Shown here: piece by piece, positions 13,859 to 21,881 of the stretch | Layout: the number at the start of each line of letters is the position of its first letter | How positions within the stretch are numbered: position 1 is the stretch's first letter | Source of the DNA: JAGTQI01 sp038868115 | GTDB lineage: Archaea > Thermoproteota > Bathyarchaeia > Bathyarchaeales > Bathycorpusculaceae | Assembly (NCBI GenBank): GCA_038868115.1 | Contig: JAWBXA010000015.1 | Location: 1 to 22,525, forward strand | Direction: 5' to 3' | Length of the DNA stretch: 22,525 bases | The notes under the pieces: model-generated | Told to the model about the DNA's origin: nothing | The model's input: the letters and a program-made list of their open reading frames with translations, nothing else | Databases searched by the model: none | Translations under genes and position numbers: made by a program

Positions 13859-14728
13859 ATGGCTAAAGAAAAAGTTTTAGTAATAGGTTTAGGCGAAGTT
13901 GGCCGCCCACTGTTTGAGCTGTTAAAGGAAAGTGGAAAATTTGAAGTCTACGGTTTTGACATAGACAAAAACAAAATGCGCTACACAGGACAATCCCTTG
14001 AAACTTTGCCAGAGACAGTTGACATAATGCATGTCTGCATCCCTTGCTCTAATAAAAAAGAATTTGTAGAGATCGTCGTAGGTTATGCGAACCGCTTCAA
14101 ACCTAAACTTATAATCGTGAACAGTACGGTTGCACCTGGTACAACCGTGGAGATATACAAACACCTCAAGGGAGCATGCCTCGTGGTCCATTCGCCCGTA
14201 CGCGGTGTCTACAAAAGCCTAGAGCATATGAAGTGGGAGTTGAAACGCTGGACAAAATATGTAGGTGGAGTAAACAAAGAATCAACATGTCACGCGAAAA
14301 CACACCTCGAAAAGTTGGGGTTAAAAACCAAATCTTTAAAAAGCAGCCTAGAAACAGAGCTAGCTAAACTTTTCGAAACGATTTATCGAGCTTGGATGAT
14401 AGTGTGCTTCCAAGAAATGCATAGAATCAGTAGACATTTTGGCGCGGATTTCGACGATGTAGTTGATTTTATCGAGGACACACATAGCGTTAGACTAGAC
14501 AGACCAATAATGTTTCCAGGGGTCATCAGCGGAAATTGTTTGATTCCTAATGTTAAGTTGCTCTTGAAGAGTTATGATTCTAAGTTTTTGCAGTTAATTT
14601 TGGAGTCTAATGAGAAGAGGAAAGATGAATTAATGGATGATGATGTTAGGAAGGAAATTGAAAAAATTAGAAGGAGAGTGGAAGAACTGGAAGTGGTATT
14701 GTCAAGAAGTTTTAAAGTTCGTGATTAG
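13859..14728 (+). CDS. Nucleotide-sugar dehydrogenase-like protein, short form
   Basis: A 289-residue relative of UDP-glucose/UDP-ManNAc 6-dehydrogenases, which oxidise C6 of a nucleotide sugar with NAD. It shows the Rossmann motif VIGLGEVGRP (8-17), VNSTVAPGTT (87-96) as in the family, a central helix (ETELAKLFETIYRAWMI), and SGNCLIPN (224-231), whose Cys227 aligns with the usual catalytic Cys of GG-x-C-x-P. Family members are about 400-450 residues; this one stops after the central domain and ends instead in a charged, probably coiled-coil segment (about 252-283), so the UDP-binding C-terminal domain is missing. It may be a single-domain variant, use another substrate, or need a partner. 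Confidence 0.7.
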   Translation: MAKEKVLVIGLGEVGRPLFELLKESGKFEVYGFDIDKNKMRYTGQSLETLPETVDIMHVCIPCSNKKEFVEIVVGYANRFKPKLIIVNSTVAPGTTVEIYKHLKGACLVVHSPVRGVYKSLEHMKWELKRWTKYVGGVNKESTCHAKTHLEKLGLKTKSLKSSLETELAKLFETIYRAWMIVCFQEMHRISRHFGADFDDVVDFIEDTHSVRLDRPIMFPGVISGNCLIPNVKLLLKSYDSKFLQLILESNEKRKDELMDDDVRKEIEKIRRRVEELEVVLSRSFKVRD

Positions 14729-14806
14729 CGTGTTTGCATTGTTCGACATAATTGTCATTATTTAAAGGTTTAAGGGAAAAATAAACTCCAGATCTTGAAT
14801 GCATGG

Positions 14807-15832
14807 TCACATTAGCAAAGAATATCTGATTTTCTTAGTGCATAGTTCGTAGAGTGCGCTCCTTGCTGGTTTGTTGTTATAGAGAATTTCATACAAGGTA
14901 TCTACGACAGGTAAAGTACATTCCCTCTCTTCTGATATTTCTCTAATAGCTATAAGTGATTTAGTGCCTTCCACAACTACCTTTTCTTTGATCGCATCGT
15001 CTAAAGTTTTAAAGCTTAAACCGAATCCAAGCATGTACCCTATTGCACGATTTCGACTTTTTAAACTGAAAGCAGTGGAGGCCAGGTCTCCTAGACCTGC
15101 TGGTCCCAATATTGTTTCGATTTTTCCTCCCAGAATACGACATAGCTCGATCATTTCTCGAACTCCTTCAGTAAACAATAAACCTCTGACATTATCACCC
15201 ATCTCAAGCGCATCGGCAATGCCAACGGCAATAGATATTATGCCCTTCATCACCCCTCCAACTTGAACACCTACAACATCCTTTGTAGTTTTTACCAAAA
15301 GTGAGTTCGATTTAAGCAGGTTACTAACAACATTAAGTATCCTTGTGTCCTTTGAGGCTAATACTGTTATGCTTGGAATTTTCCGAATCAACTCATACGC
15401 AAAATTAGGACCGGACATAACAGCCACATTTTTAAAACCTAACTCGGTCAAAACTTCAGACAGTAACTTTGGTGGAGGATAACTAATTCCTTTTGCCACA
15501 TTTACTACAATTGCATCTTTTGGAATAATATTAGAAATTTTCCTAGCCACTTCTGGTACTGCGTGCGAAGGTATTGCTATGAAAACTATATCCGCATTAT
15601 CTACGCTTTCAGCAAGGTCATTTGTTGGGGAAATTCTGGGAAGAAGCTTAATTCCTGGATAGTAATCTGGATTTTCTCTAAATTTCAACATTTTTTCGGA
15701 GAGCTCTTTCCTACGCGCCCAAAGAGTTACATCACATCCTTTCTCTGCGGCAAGAAAGCTTAGAGTTGTACCCATCATTCCAGCGCCTAAAACCGCTATC
15801 TTAAGTTGCTTGACTTTTTTCATAGAGAACAT
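14807..15832 (-). CDS. gpsA: NAD(P)-dependent glycerol-3-phosphate dehydrogenase
   Basis: A 341-residue GpsA-type enzyme that reduces dihydroxyacetone phosphate to sn-glycerol 3-phosphate. Key features: Rossmann VLGAGMMGTT (14-23); NVAKGI with MSGPNFAYEL in the middle; GVMKGIISIAVGI with the family's catalytic Lys; and the strong C-terminal signature GPAGLGDLASTAFSLKSRNR. Length is normal for the family. The ATG at 15832 overlaps the nucleotidyltransferase gene by 32 bases; an ATG nine bases further in is also possible. Archaeal lipids use glycerol 1-phosphate made by another enzyme, so a GpsA inside a glycan locus, last in a run with LicC- and LicD-like genes, points to a non-lipid use. Confidence 0.87.
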   Translation of the reverse strand: MFSMKKVKQLKIAVLGAGMMGTTLSFLAAEKGCDVTLWARRKELSEKMLKFRENPDYYPGIKLLPRISPTNDLAESVDNADIVFIAIPSHAVPEVARKISNIIPKDAIVVNVAKGISYPPPKLLSEVLTELGFKNVAVMSGPNFAYELIRKIPSITVLASKDTRILNVVSNLLKSNSLLVKTTKDVVGVQVGGVMKGIISIAVGIADALEMGDNVRGLLFTEGVREMIELCRILGGKIETILGPAGLGDLASTAFSLKSRNRAIGYMLGFGLSFKTLDDAIKEKVVVEGTKSLIAIREISEERECTLPVVDTLYEILYNNKPARSALYELCTKKIRYSLLM

Positions 15833-16535
15833 TGGCCTCCTCTAATTCTTCAATGGTGTCTATCTCCATTACGGGCAGGTCTGTAAGGTCTACACCCTTT
15901 ATATAAAATTGCGAGACAAGTTTTTGAATCACATCATCATAGTACATATCAACACCCCCACTTTTAACGACCTCGTCCAAGGCAACACGAAAGAAGCCCC
16001 CAACTTTCCTATCAAACATCGCTATCCCTACATATTCGCCATCAGCTTTTAAAGCACACAAACCTTTACCTATTTCAAAGACTCTGTCTTCCATTAATCG
16101 AAGTTTAACCTCCTCCTCCCCGCATTTATGCTTACGGTAACCTATGCATGAAACGTTAGATTTCAACATTCTCATAACCGTCTCAGCATTAATTAACAAG
16201 TCACCATTTACAATGAATGTTGGAGCACTTACGAAAAGGGATGAAGCGAGCCACAAGGAGTAAGCTGTATTGGTCTCTATATATCTTGGATTGTAGATAT
16301 ATAAGAATTCAAAATCAGGATAGCTAAAAGATTTTGATAAATGCTTCATTAACATTGTAGCTTTATAGCCCACAACTACATGAAACCTTTTAATTCCGCA
16401 TTTCGCAAAGGACAATATCTGATGATCTATTATCGGGAGACCCCCAACTTCCAGTAACGACTTAGGCTTTTTAAAAGTTAATGGGCGCAATCGAGAACCT
16501 ATTCCTGCAGACAATATGATTACGTTATATGTCAT
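15801..16535 (-). CDS. LicC-like cytidylyl-/nucleotidyltransferase
   Basis: A GT-A-fold nucleotidyltransferase of about 244 residues that activates a phosphorylated small molecule or sugar with an NTP. From the ATG at 16535 (an in-frame TTG lies at 16550): SAGIGSRLRPLT at 9-20 with KPKSLLEVGG following is the nucleotide-binding loop; YNPRYIETNTAYSLWLA (81-97) resembles the segment found in choline-phosphate cytidylyltransferase LicC; NGDLL (110-114) holds a metal-binding Asp; and a C-terminal MEIDTIEELEEAN is typical. The LicC resemblance and the neighbouring LicD and GpsA genes favour CTP and a phospho-alcohol; a hexose-1-phosphate enzyme of RmlA type is the alternative. It overlaps gpsA downstream. 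Confidence 0.75.
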   Translation of the reverse strand: MTYNVIILSAGIGSRLRPLTFKKPKSLLEVGGLPIIDHQILSFAKCGIKRFHVVVGYKATMLMKHLSKSFSYPDFEFLYIYNPRYIETNTAYSLWLASSLFVSAPTFIVNGDLLINAETVMRMLKSNVSCIGYRKHKCGEEEVKLRLMEDRVFEIGKGLCALKADGEYVGIAMFDRKVGGFFRVALDEVVKSGGVDMYYDDVIQKLVSQFYIKGVDLTDLPVMEIDTIEELEEANVLYEKSQAT

Positions 16536-16646
16536 AACAAAAGTATACAACTATTCTGGATGTAATTAGCTTTTTCATAAACATCAAGACATTGCTGTTA
16601 ATGAGTTGCATAATGATTTTCCAATTTAAAATGGTCTCGGACACCG

Positions 16647-17483
16647 TTAACTGCTCACATGGGACAACGGGTAATGGGAACCACATGTTCTGCTTTCACT
16701 GTCGCTTAAATAATTTTTCATTTCACTAAATGTTTGAACACTTTCTATGCGATTTGGCACTATTAACGGATAGAACGAGCCATTATCCACAAAATTCCAG
16801 TTTTTTTGGGGGACTTTCCAATCTCTTCCATATAGATAAGCTAAGTAACCTCTTGGAGGAGAGGGAACATTAAATTTCTCTCCATGGAGTTCTATTTTGT
16901 CCAGTTTCATGAAATAATACTTTGGTATCTTGTTATAGTAATAGGATTTCCACCCGAGAAGCCACCGTACAATGTGACCAGCGTGCATTTTTGACTTGGA
17001 AGGAAAAATGTCGAAGAACTTTAAGGGCTTGCTGTCGGTGTTTTTAACGATGCTTCTGATGGAGTTGGGTATTGGGAGAATATAATACAAGGACCTTACG
17101 AACTTTAATTTCCTATTTCCCCAAGAACCATGAATATCTATAGCGTACTCACCTAAAATTTTATAAACGGACAAATCCACGTTGACATAAAATCTGCAAA
17201 GTTTAGCTGTTCTAAAAATAACTTCATCCATTTTAAATTCACTGATTACTACATCAAAAGCTCTTTTATTAAGTTCTCGGATAGAGTTTAGGAACTTTTC
17301 CCAGTCTTCATCCATCATACCTAGATCTATATCCTGCATATGTTCAATCAATTTTCCATCTCTAATCGCTCCAAGCAAGGTTCCATAATCAAGCCAAAAC
17401 TTGATATTGTACGCATCAAAAATCTGCTTTACATCTCTCAAATTCTTCAACGCGTATTTCTCCCACATTTCTAATTCCACCAA
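16647..17483 (-). CDS. LicD/fukutin-like phospho-substituent transferase
   Basis: A 278-residue LicD-family protein with the nucleotidyltransferase-like fold used to move phosphocholine, ribitol-phosphate or similar groups from a CDP carrier to glycans. The family signature is clear: FWLDYGTLLGAIRDGKL (29-45) and the metal-binding MQDIDLGM (49-56). The middle is basic and aromatic; GYLAYLYGRDWKVP (about 228-241) corresponds to the family's conserved Tyr-Gly-x-x-W/Y segment. Possible starts are TTG 17483, GTG 17480 and ATG 17468; the ATG has GGTGGA seven bases upstream. First of three minus-strand genes with the LicC-like and gpsA genes. Confidence 0.82.
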   Translation of the reverse strand: MVELEMWEKYALKNLRDVKQIFDAYNIKFWLDYGTLLGAIRDGKLIEHMQDIDLGMMDEDWEKFLNSIRELNKRAFDVVISEFKMDEVIFRTAKLCRFYVNVDLSVYKILGEYAIDIHGSWGNRKLKFVRSLYYILPIPNSIRSIVKNTDSKPLKFFDIFPSKSKMHAGHIVRWLLGWKSYYYNKIPKYYFMKLDKIELHGEKFNVPSPPRGYLAYLYGRDWKVPQKNWNFVDNGSFYPLIVPNRIESVQTFSEMKNYLSDSESRTCGSHYPLSHVSS

Positions 17484-17715
17484 TTTTGTTCTCTTTTCGT
17501 TGCATGTAACATTACTAGTTATTGATACCGTATATCCACCACGCTTATGAATTTGAATCCTTTTAGAGTGCGCGCTTAAAATAAGAGTTATTACGAGGTC
17601 GCATTAGTTTTTCCCCTGAATGGTCCTAATGATAACGAACAAAAGTAATTTTTGATGAGCAATAAATTCAAAGAAGTCAATTCAAAGCAAACTTCTATTT
17701 ATCTGCCACAAAAAT

Positions 17716-18561
17716 TCATAGAAGGTACGGGGGGAGGTTGCACAAAACTTTAGCATAAATTCTCAAAACTGACTTGTTAGTAAAACATCTTACAATTTTT
17801 GATAAAACATCTTTTCTTGTTGCAGTTTCATCAACTGGAATGTATCCCCATTTGCTAATAAAATGCGCTCTACTAGCCTCTAGTATCCTACGATCGAATC
17901 GTTCTTCTTTATATTGCCGGGGAGATTGATGATAAAGATGTATGAAAATAGATTTTGTATTAACAGCGCATTTTAAATTTGCGAAATACATTTGCATGAA
18001 AAAGTCCCAATGCTCATAGCCCCACTTATACTCCGGATCAAATTTTAGATTTTTTATAAGATTTGTCCTAAATAACGTAAGTGACACAGGGATACTATGA
18101 GCAAAAAACAAGTTATCTTTTGCAAGAGCAAAAATAGTAAAGATATCAAACTGCCTCTTTTTTACCATTTTGCCTGTAAAGACGAAATTTGCCGCTTCAC
18201 TAAGCTTAAAATTTGAAAAAAGTATTCCTGAAACTGCTGCTAGCTCTGGGTGGGTCTCTAGCGACTCAACTAGTAGTTCTAAACTGTTCGGCAGTACAAT
18301 TATGTCATCATCCAGAAGAAACAAGTATTCTGTGTCCACAAGTTCTATTATTTGCTGCCGAGCAGCACCTAACCCTCCTCGTTCCCTTCGATTAATTATT
18401 GTTACGTTTGAATCATCGCAGATTAGGGGAGGACCTCCATCATTAACAATGATCACACGGTACGGCACCTTCACGTTTTTATAAAGAGACTTGAGGGTCT
18501 TCAGTAGCAACTTTCTCCGCATGTAATGCGGTATGCCCACTGTTATCTTTAGAGAGGGCAT
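17716..18561 (-). CDS. Family 2 glycosyltransferase
   Basis: A 281-residue GT-A glycosyltransferase of the GT2 type, which moves a sugar from a nucleotide donor to a growing glycan. From the ATG at 18561 (a TTG six codons upstream is in frame): ITVGIPHYMRRKLLLKTLKSL at the N-terminus, IIVNDGG (about 37-43), the metal/donor-binding LLDDDI (82-87), and WGYEHWDF (about 181-188) as the acceptor-site acidic motif. No membrane segments. Its 5' flank is very AT-rich, with a TTTAAAAATATT tract on the minus strand about 40 bases before the start. There are 232 bases without a gene between it and licD-like. Confidence 0.88.
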   Translation of the reverse strand: MPSLKITVGIPHYMRRKLLLKTLKSLYKNVKVPYRVIIVNDGGPPLICDDSNVTIINRRERGGLGAARQQIIELVDTEYLFLLDDDIIVLPNSLELLVESLETHPELAAVSGILFSNFKLSEAANFVFTGKMVKKRQFDIFTIFALAKDNLFFAHSIPVSLTLFRTNLIKNLKFDPEYKWGYEHWDFFMQMYFANLKCAVNTKSIFIHLYHQSPRQYKEERFDRRILEASRAHFISKWGYIPVDETATRKDVLSKIVRCFTNKSVLRIYAKVLCNLPPYLL

Positions 18562-18749
18562 ATTGTATCTTTTTGACAATTAAAGTAGCTGTTAATAAAA
18601 TATTTTTAAATTTTTCACTTTTCCTTGATTGACATTTAATTAAACATTCAAACAACCATTTTGTCTCTTCCCAATAACATTTCTCAAATAAGTCAGTCCA
18701 CCTTTGAATTTAGACTAGACTTAAAGTTTTTCATGCTTTAAGGATACTA

Positions 18750-18757
18750 TACTTAAA
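18750..18757 (+). promoter_or_regulatory. TATA-like element for GT2 gene pair
   Basis: TACTTAAA lies about 24 bases before the ATG at 18777, the normal distance for a leaderless or short-leader archaeal transcript. The 18562-18776 stretch separates divergent glycosyltransferase genes and holds no other gene. Confidence 0.5.
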
Positions 18758-18776
18758 TTGACAAGGGGTTGAGTGA

Positions 18777-19592
18777 ATGGCTATGAATAGACGTTTTATA
18801 TCGGTGATTGTTTGCGCGCATAACGAAGAAAAATATATAGACGCAAGTTTATTTAACATAGTCAAAGCTCTACAAAACATGCCGGATCGAAGTGAAGTTC
18901 TTTTGATAGCGGATAGGTGCACAGACAGAACTGTTCAAAAAGCAAAGAAATATCCGGTTAGAATTATTGAAAAAACTTGGAAATCTTGGCGGAATAGTTA
19001 TTCCGAGGCTTTACAATTGGGATATAAAAATGCGCAAGGATCATACGTAAGTATAATTGATGCGGACATAGTTGTTCCTCCAAATTTTTTTGAAGATATG
19101 CTTCCCTTCCTAAAAAACGGGGTAGCCTCTGTTGCAGCTCACGTAGAAACATATCCAGACTCTTTTTTAAACGCCTTAATGAATGCATGGGAAAAAACTT
19201 ACAGTTTTGCCCCAATGGGCAGAACACCTTATGGTGCAGCAAGGGTTATTCTGAAAAAAGCCTTAGATGTGATAGGTGGTTTTAGGGACATCCCGACGCC
19301 GGATACTGACATGGACATTAGGCTTATGAAACATGGTTATAAAAGTGTTGTTAATAAAAATGTACGGGTATATCATATAAGGCGTATAACATTAAAGTCC
19401 ATAATTAATGGGCAAATAAATTCTGGAAGAGGTCGATATGCTTTGGGGATAAGCTTACCACGAACCATAGGACACGCAATTTTGCGCGTTAGGCCTTTCA
19501 CCTTATGCGGTTGGCTTATGGAAAAGTATCAATCTCAGCGTAACCAAATGATCTTCACAAAGGCTATGACAGAAACATTAGGTAAACGGTGA
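18777..19592 (+). CDS. Family 2 glycosyltransferase
   Basis: A 271-residue GT2 glycosyltransferase. ISVIVCAHNEEKYI (8-21) is the classic N-terminus, ADRCTDRT (45-52) follows, IIDADIV (93-99) has the metal-binding D-x-D, and GGFRDIPTPDTDMDIRLMKH (about 167-186) carries the acidic acceptor-site motif. The C-terminus lacks membrane segments, so it may be a soluble polyprenyl-glycan extending enzyme rather than a processive synthase. The stop overlaps the GTG start of the next gene (GTGA at 19589), so the pair is probably co-translated. Confidence 0.9.
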   Translation: MAMNRRFISVIVCAHNEEKYIDASLFNIVKALQNMPDRSEVLLIADRCTDRTVQKAKKYPVRIIEKTWKSWRNSYSEALQLGYKNAQGSYVSIIDADIVVPPNFFEDMLPFLKNGVASVAAHVETYPDSFLNALMNAWEKTYSFAPMGRTPYGAARVILKKALDVIGGFRDIPTPDTDMDIRLMKHGYKSVVNKNVRVYHIRRITLKSIINGQINSGRGRYALGISLPRTIGHAILRVRPFTLCGWLMEKYQSQRNQMIFTKAMTETLGKR

Positions 19593-20446
19593 AAGTCTTG
19601 AGCCAAATCATTGTGCTATACGCATTTCACAGCGAACCGAAAGTGATCGATATTGCCTTATATAAGCTAAAACATCTTAAAAAAATGAACCCTGACATAA
19701 TCTTTGTTCCTTTTTTCGGAGTTCGTCAAACAATCTATTTCCCGACGTTTATCGGCCCAAAATATTCGCCAGCAAAAATTCTTAACTTAACTTTTCTCAG
19801 AATTAGGAGCGTTTACAAGTTGTCTTATGAAATTAATCGCCGTCTAGATCCAGTCTGTAGAAACGCTGAGATAAAACTGGTGCAAAAGACAATGGAAAAT
19901 CTAGGCATAAAATATCTATATTGCGATTATACCCCGCTGGGCTACTTCAATCAAGACATTGCAATTTTAAATTGGTTTTCTACTGAAGGCAAAAAATTTG
20001 ACTTTGACTACTTAATTTTCTTCGAATGGGACATGTTCGCTACAAAGCCCATAAAGCAGCTATATAGCAAATATATGGGTTATGATGCAGGTTTCGTGCG
20101 CTTTGAAGAAGCAAGCCCCTCATGGTATTGGTACAAAAAACCACCTGGGGCAAGGAAAGCTCTGCTAAATTGGCTTCGAGATAATAAATTGAAGCTTAAG
20201 CTATATAAAGGCTTGTTTGCGGGTCATATAATTTCGCGTAAAATACTTGAACATCTTAAGGGGATTTCACTACCCTATGGATTTTGCGAGATGCGATGGC
20301 CATCTATAATTGCCGGAATGGGGTATAAATGTGTGCGCTTAGATTTCCCTATGGTAAAATTTGGAAAACCTATTAAAAAAGCAGAGGTTACTGCAAATAA
20401 AGAGTTAGGTCTATTCCATCCCGTTTACGAAAAATTTGAAGTTTAG
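19589..20446 (+). CDS. Unknown protein, possible GT-A glycosyltransferase
   Basis: A 285-residue protein I cannot place in a named family. The first strand-like segment (SQIIVLYAFHSEPKVI) and a central DFDYLIFFEWDMFATKPI (138-155), where Glu-Trp-Asp could act like the D-x-D of GT-A enzymes, suggest a glycosyltransferase. Other distinctive pieces are WYWYKKPPGARKALLNWL (about 180-197) and YGFCEMRWPSIIAGMGY (230-246). Position also fits: it is coupled by GTGA to a GT2 gene within a glycan locus. No membrane segment or signal peptide is evident. Seen: the motifs and coupling. Inferred: the enzymatic role. Confidence 0.7.
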   Translation: MKVLSQIIVLYAFHSEPKVIDIALYKLKHLKKMNPDIIFVPFFGVRQTIYFPTFIGPKYSPAKILNLTFLRIRSVYKLSYEINRRLDPVCRNAEIKLVQKTMENLGIKYLYCDYTPLGYFNQDIAILNWFSTEGKKFDFDYLIFFEWDMFATKPIKQLYSKYMGYDAGFVRFEEASPSWYWYKKPPGARKALLNWLRDNKLKLKLYKGLFAGHIISRKILEHLKGISLPYGFCEMRWPSIIAGMGYKCVRLDFPMVKFGKPIKKAEVTANKELGLFHPVYEKFEV

Positions 20447-20457
20447 GTTAAAGCAGT

Positions 20458-20600
20458 TTATTCAAAAGCAGATTTAACCTTCTGTAATATTGATTGTCGG
20501 TTTATATCCTCGGTTTATATCCAATCACTTTCCTTGCCTTTTCTATGTTTGCACAGTGTATAGCGACGGTGGATTTGTTGGATGTCTCTAGTCTATAGCA
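20458..20600 (-). pseudogene. NDP-sugar epimerase/dehydratase C-terminal remnant
   Basis: The minus strand reads IHCANIEKARKVIGYKP at about 20512-20562, the conserved C-terminal segment of extended short-chain dehydrogenase epimerases (UDP-glucose/glucuronate 4-epimerase type). A 13-base tandem duplication then breaks the frame. If one copy is removed, the reading goes on as TINITEG and, allowing two single-base losses, ends Leu-Lys-Ser-Ala-Phe-Glu-stop at 20458-20460, as in intact enzymes. The N-terminal dehydrogenase domain is absent. An apparent 66-codon reading frame at 20502-20702 is a by-product of this decay and is not called as a gene. Confidence 0.65.
20497..20522. repeat. Perfect 13-bp tandem duplication
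   Basis: TCGGTTTATATCC is repeated twice in tandem (20497-20509 and 20510-20522). It lies inside the epimerase remnant and restoring a single copy restores the expected protein reading, so it looks like a recent replication-slippage duplication. Confidence 0.85.
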
Positions 20601-20639
20601 CTGAGTTCTCTGTGCGCGACGCATGAAGATGCAAAATTT

Positions 20640-20815
20640 TTCACAATTTTTATTACGCACACCTCCCTTTGAAAAACGATACTTTAGGATTTTCAAGTCC
20701 AAATTTTTTAATCTTCCTAAGGAAGTTAAAACTACTACGTTATAGCCATTCTTTTAAAAGGTTTAACAAATGTTGCTAGTGACCATTCATCAAGAGGCCA
20801 TAATTCTACTTTCAA
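20640..20815 (-). pseudogene. Glycosyltransferase N-terminal remnant (tentative)
   Basis: A TTG at 20815, overlapping the stop of the Alg14-Alg13-like gene, opens a 26-codon frame reading LWPLDEWSLATFVKPFKRMA. A shift of frame at about 20750 continues as KNGYNVVVLTSLGRLKNLDL and then loses sense. The second piece has the strand pattern of the N-terminal domain of GT-B glycosyltransferases (Asn-Gly-Tyr-x-Val-x-Val-Leu-Thr). The pieces together look like the start of a decayed transferase gene joined by deletion to the epimerase remnant to its left. The assignment is weak for the transferase and stronger for the loss of coding. Confidence 0.4.
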
Positions 20816-21771
20816 AGGTTTAGAATAATGTTTGCAAGATTCTCAGCACCGTCAGACAGAATCGGCATTCGTTTTCTTTTTGACTCTTCTATGGCATTAA
20901 GTATATTTTCAATCGTGATTTCAGAAACTAGCACGGCGTTTATTTTTTTCACGTAGTATTCTGCATCTTTGATTCCAGCTGTTCTTGTCCATTCTGGGTT
21001 AAGAACAACTACTGTTGGTTTCCTGTAAACAACGGCTTCTAATATTGTCGCGCCGAAGTGAGTAACAACGACTTCTGCGCCAGCGATGAGCTCGTAAAAT
21101 TTTGCTGAGTGCTTTAATATCTTCCATTCCGGATGTCGCCTTCTGTAGGGTTCTGGGTCAACATTACCCGTTTGGAGCACCACGTTTTTTAGTTTACTTT
21201 CCGAAATCACGTCAAAGAGTTTCCTGTGTCCTAACGTGCCGCCCGTTACAAGTATGTATCCACCGTTCCATGGTTGGACTTCCGGTTTTGGAATCAACGG
21301 CCCAACGACGGTTCCTCTTTTCAATAGTTTTTTCTGTTCTTCCCATTGAAGCGCTGTTATGGTTGAGAAGGGTTGCAGTAGCAGAGCTGATTTTGAGGCT
21401 TTTGTGAACCTCACTGAGCTTTCTATATTAACTATTGGTATGCCTTTCATCCACGCGATTAAGCATGGTGGTATACAAAAGTTACTGCCGGTGCTCACGA
21501 CGACGTCAAATTCGCTTGGAGTTTTATCAAAAGCTTCAACAAAAGCCTTAGCTAGTTTAGGCAGAAATTCTCTCGTGGGTGTCTTTGCTTCTCTCGGCTT
21601 TAGGAGAAAACTCACAGGGCCAAATTTTATAAGCCTCTCGTAGCTTAGGGCGTCTCCCTTTGGCACAAGAAAACACAAGTTAGCTTTTCCGTGAAGCCTT
21701 TGAGCTAGGGCGTAGCCGTAGGCTGTGTGGCCTCCCCCACCAGCGAGGATCAACACGTTTTTGGTTGGCAA
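20812..21771 (-). CDS. Alg14-Alg13-type UDP-sugar glycosyltransferase fusion
   Basis: About 319 residues from a TTG at 21771 with GAGGAGA just upstream; a TTG at 21804 would add 11 residues. The N-terminal half is Alg14-like: LILAGGGGHTAYGYALAQRL, VVVSTGSNFCIPPCLIAWMKG and IPIVNIESSVRFT. The C-terminal half is Alg13/GT28-like: GGYILVTGGTLGHRKLFDVI, a KFYELIAGAEVVVTHFGA loop and ILEAVVYRKPTVVV, the sugar-nucleotide site. In eukaryotes the two parts are separate proteins that add the second GlcNAc to dolichol-PP-GlcNAc; MurG shows the fused order. Here it likely adds an early sugar to a lipid carrier in protein glycosylation or glycan synthesis. It is divergent from the flippase gene. Confidence 0.82.
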   Translation of the reverse strand: MPTKNVLILAGGGGHTAYGYALAQRLHGKANLCFLVPKGDALSYERLIKFGPVSFLLKPREAKTPTREFLPKLAKAFVEAFDKTPSEFDVVVSTGSNFCIPPCLIAWMKGIPIVNIESSVRFTKASKSALLLQPFSTITALQWEEQKKLLKRGTVVGPLIPKPEVQPWNGGYILVTGGTLGHRKLFDVISESKLKNVVLQTGNVDPEPYRRRHPEWKILKHSAKFYELIAGAEVVVTHFGATILEAVVYRKPTVVVLNPEWTRTAGIKDAEYYVKKINAVLVSEITIENILNAIEESKRKRMPILSDGAENLANIILNL

Positions 21772-21881
21772 GGAATCTCCTCGTTCCGCTTTTCTGCGGT
21801 ACAATTATGAATAGCAAGTGTTTTAAAAAAGTTAACCATTTTTAAAGTCTAAAATGATTTGAATCGCTTGGTGCTAAGTGT

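Noticed and set aside
20502..20702. A 66-codon minus-strand reading frame
   Set aside because: It mixes pieces of a transferase remnant and an epimerase remnant and its end is set by a 13-base duplication, so it is treated as pseudogene debris.
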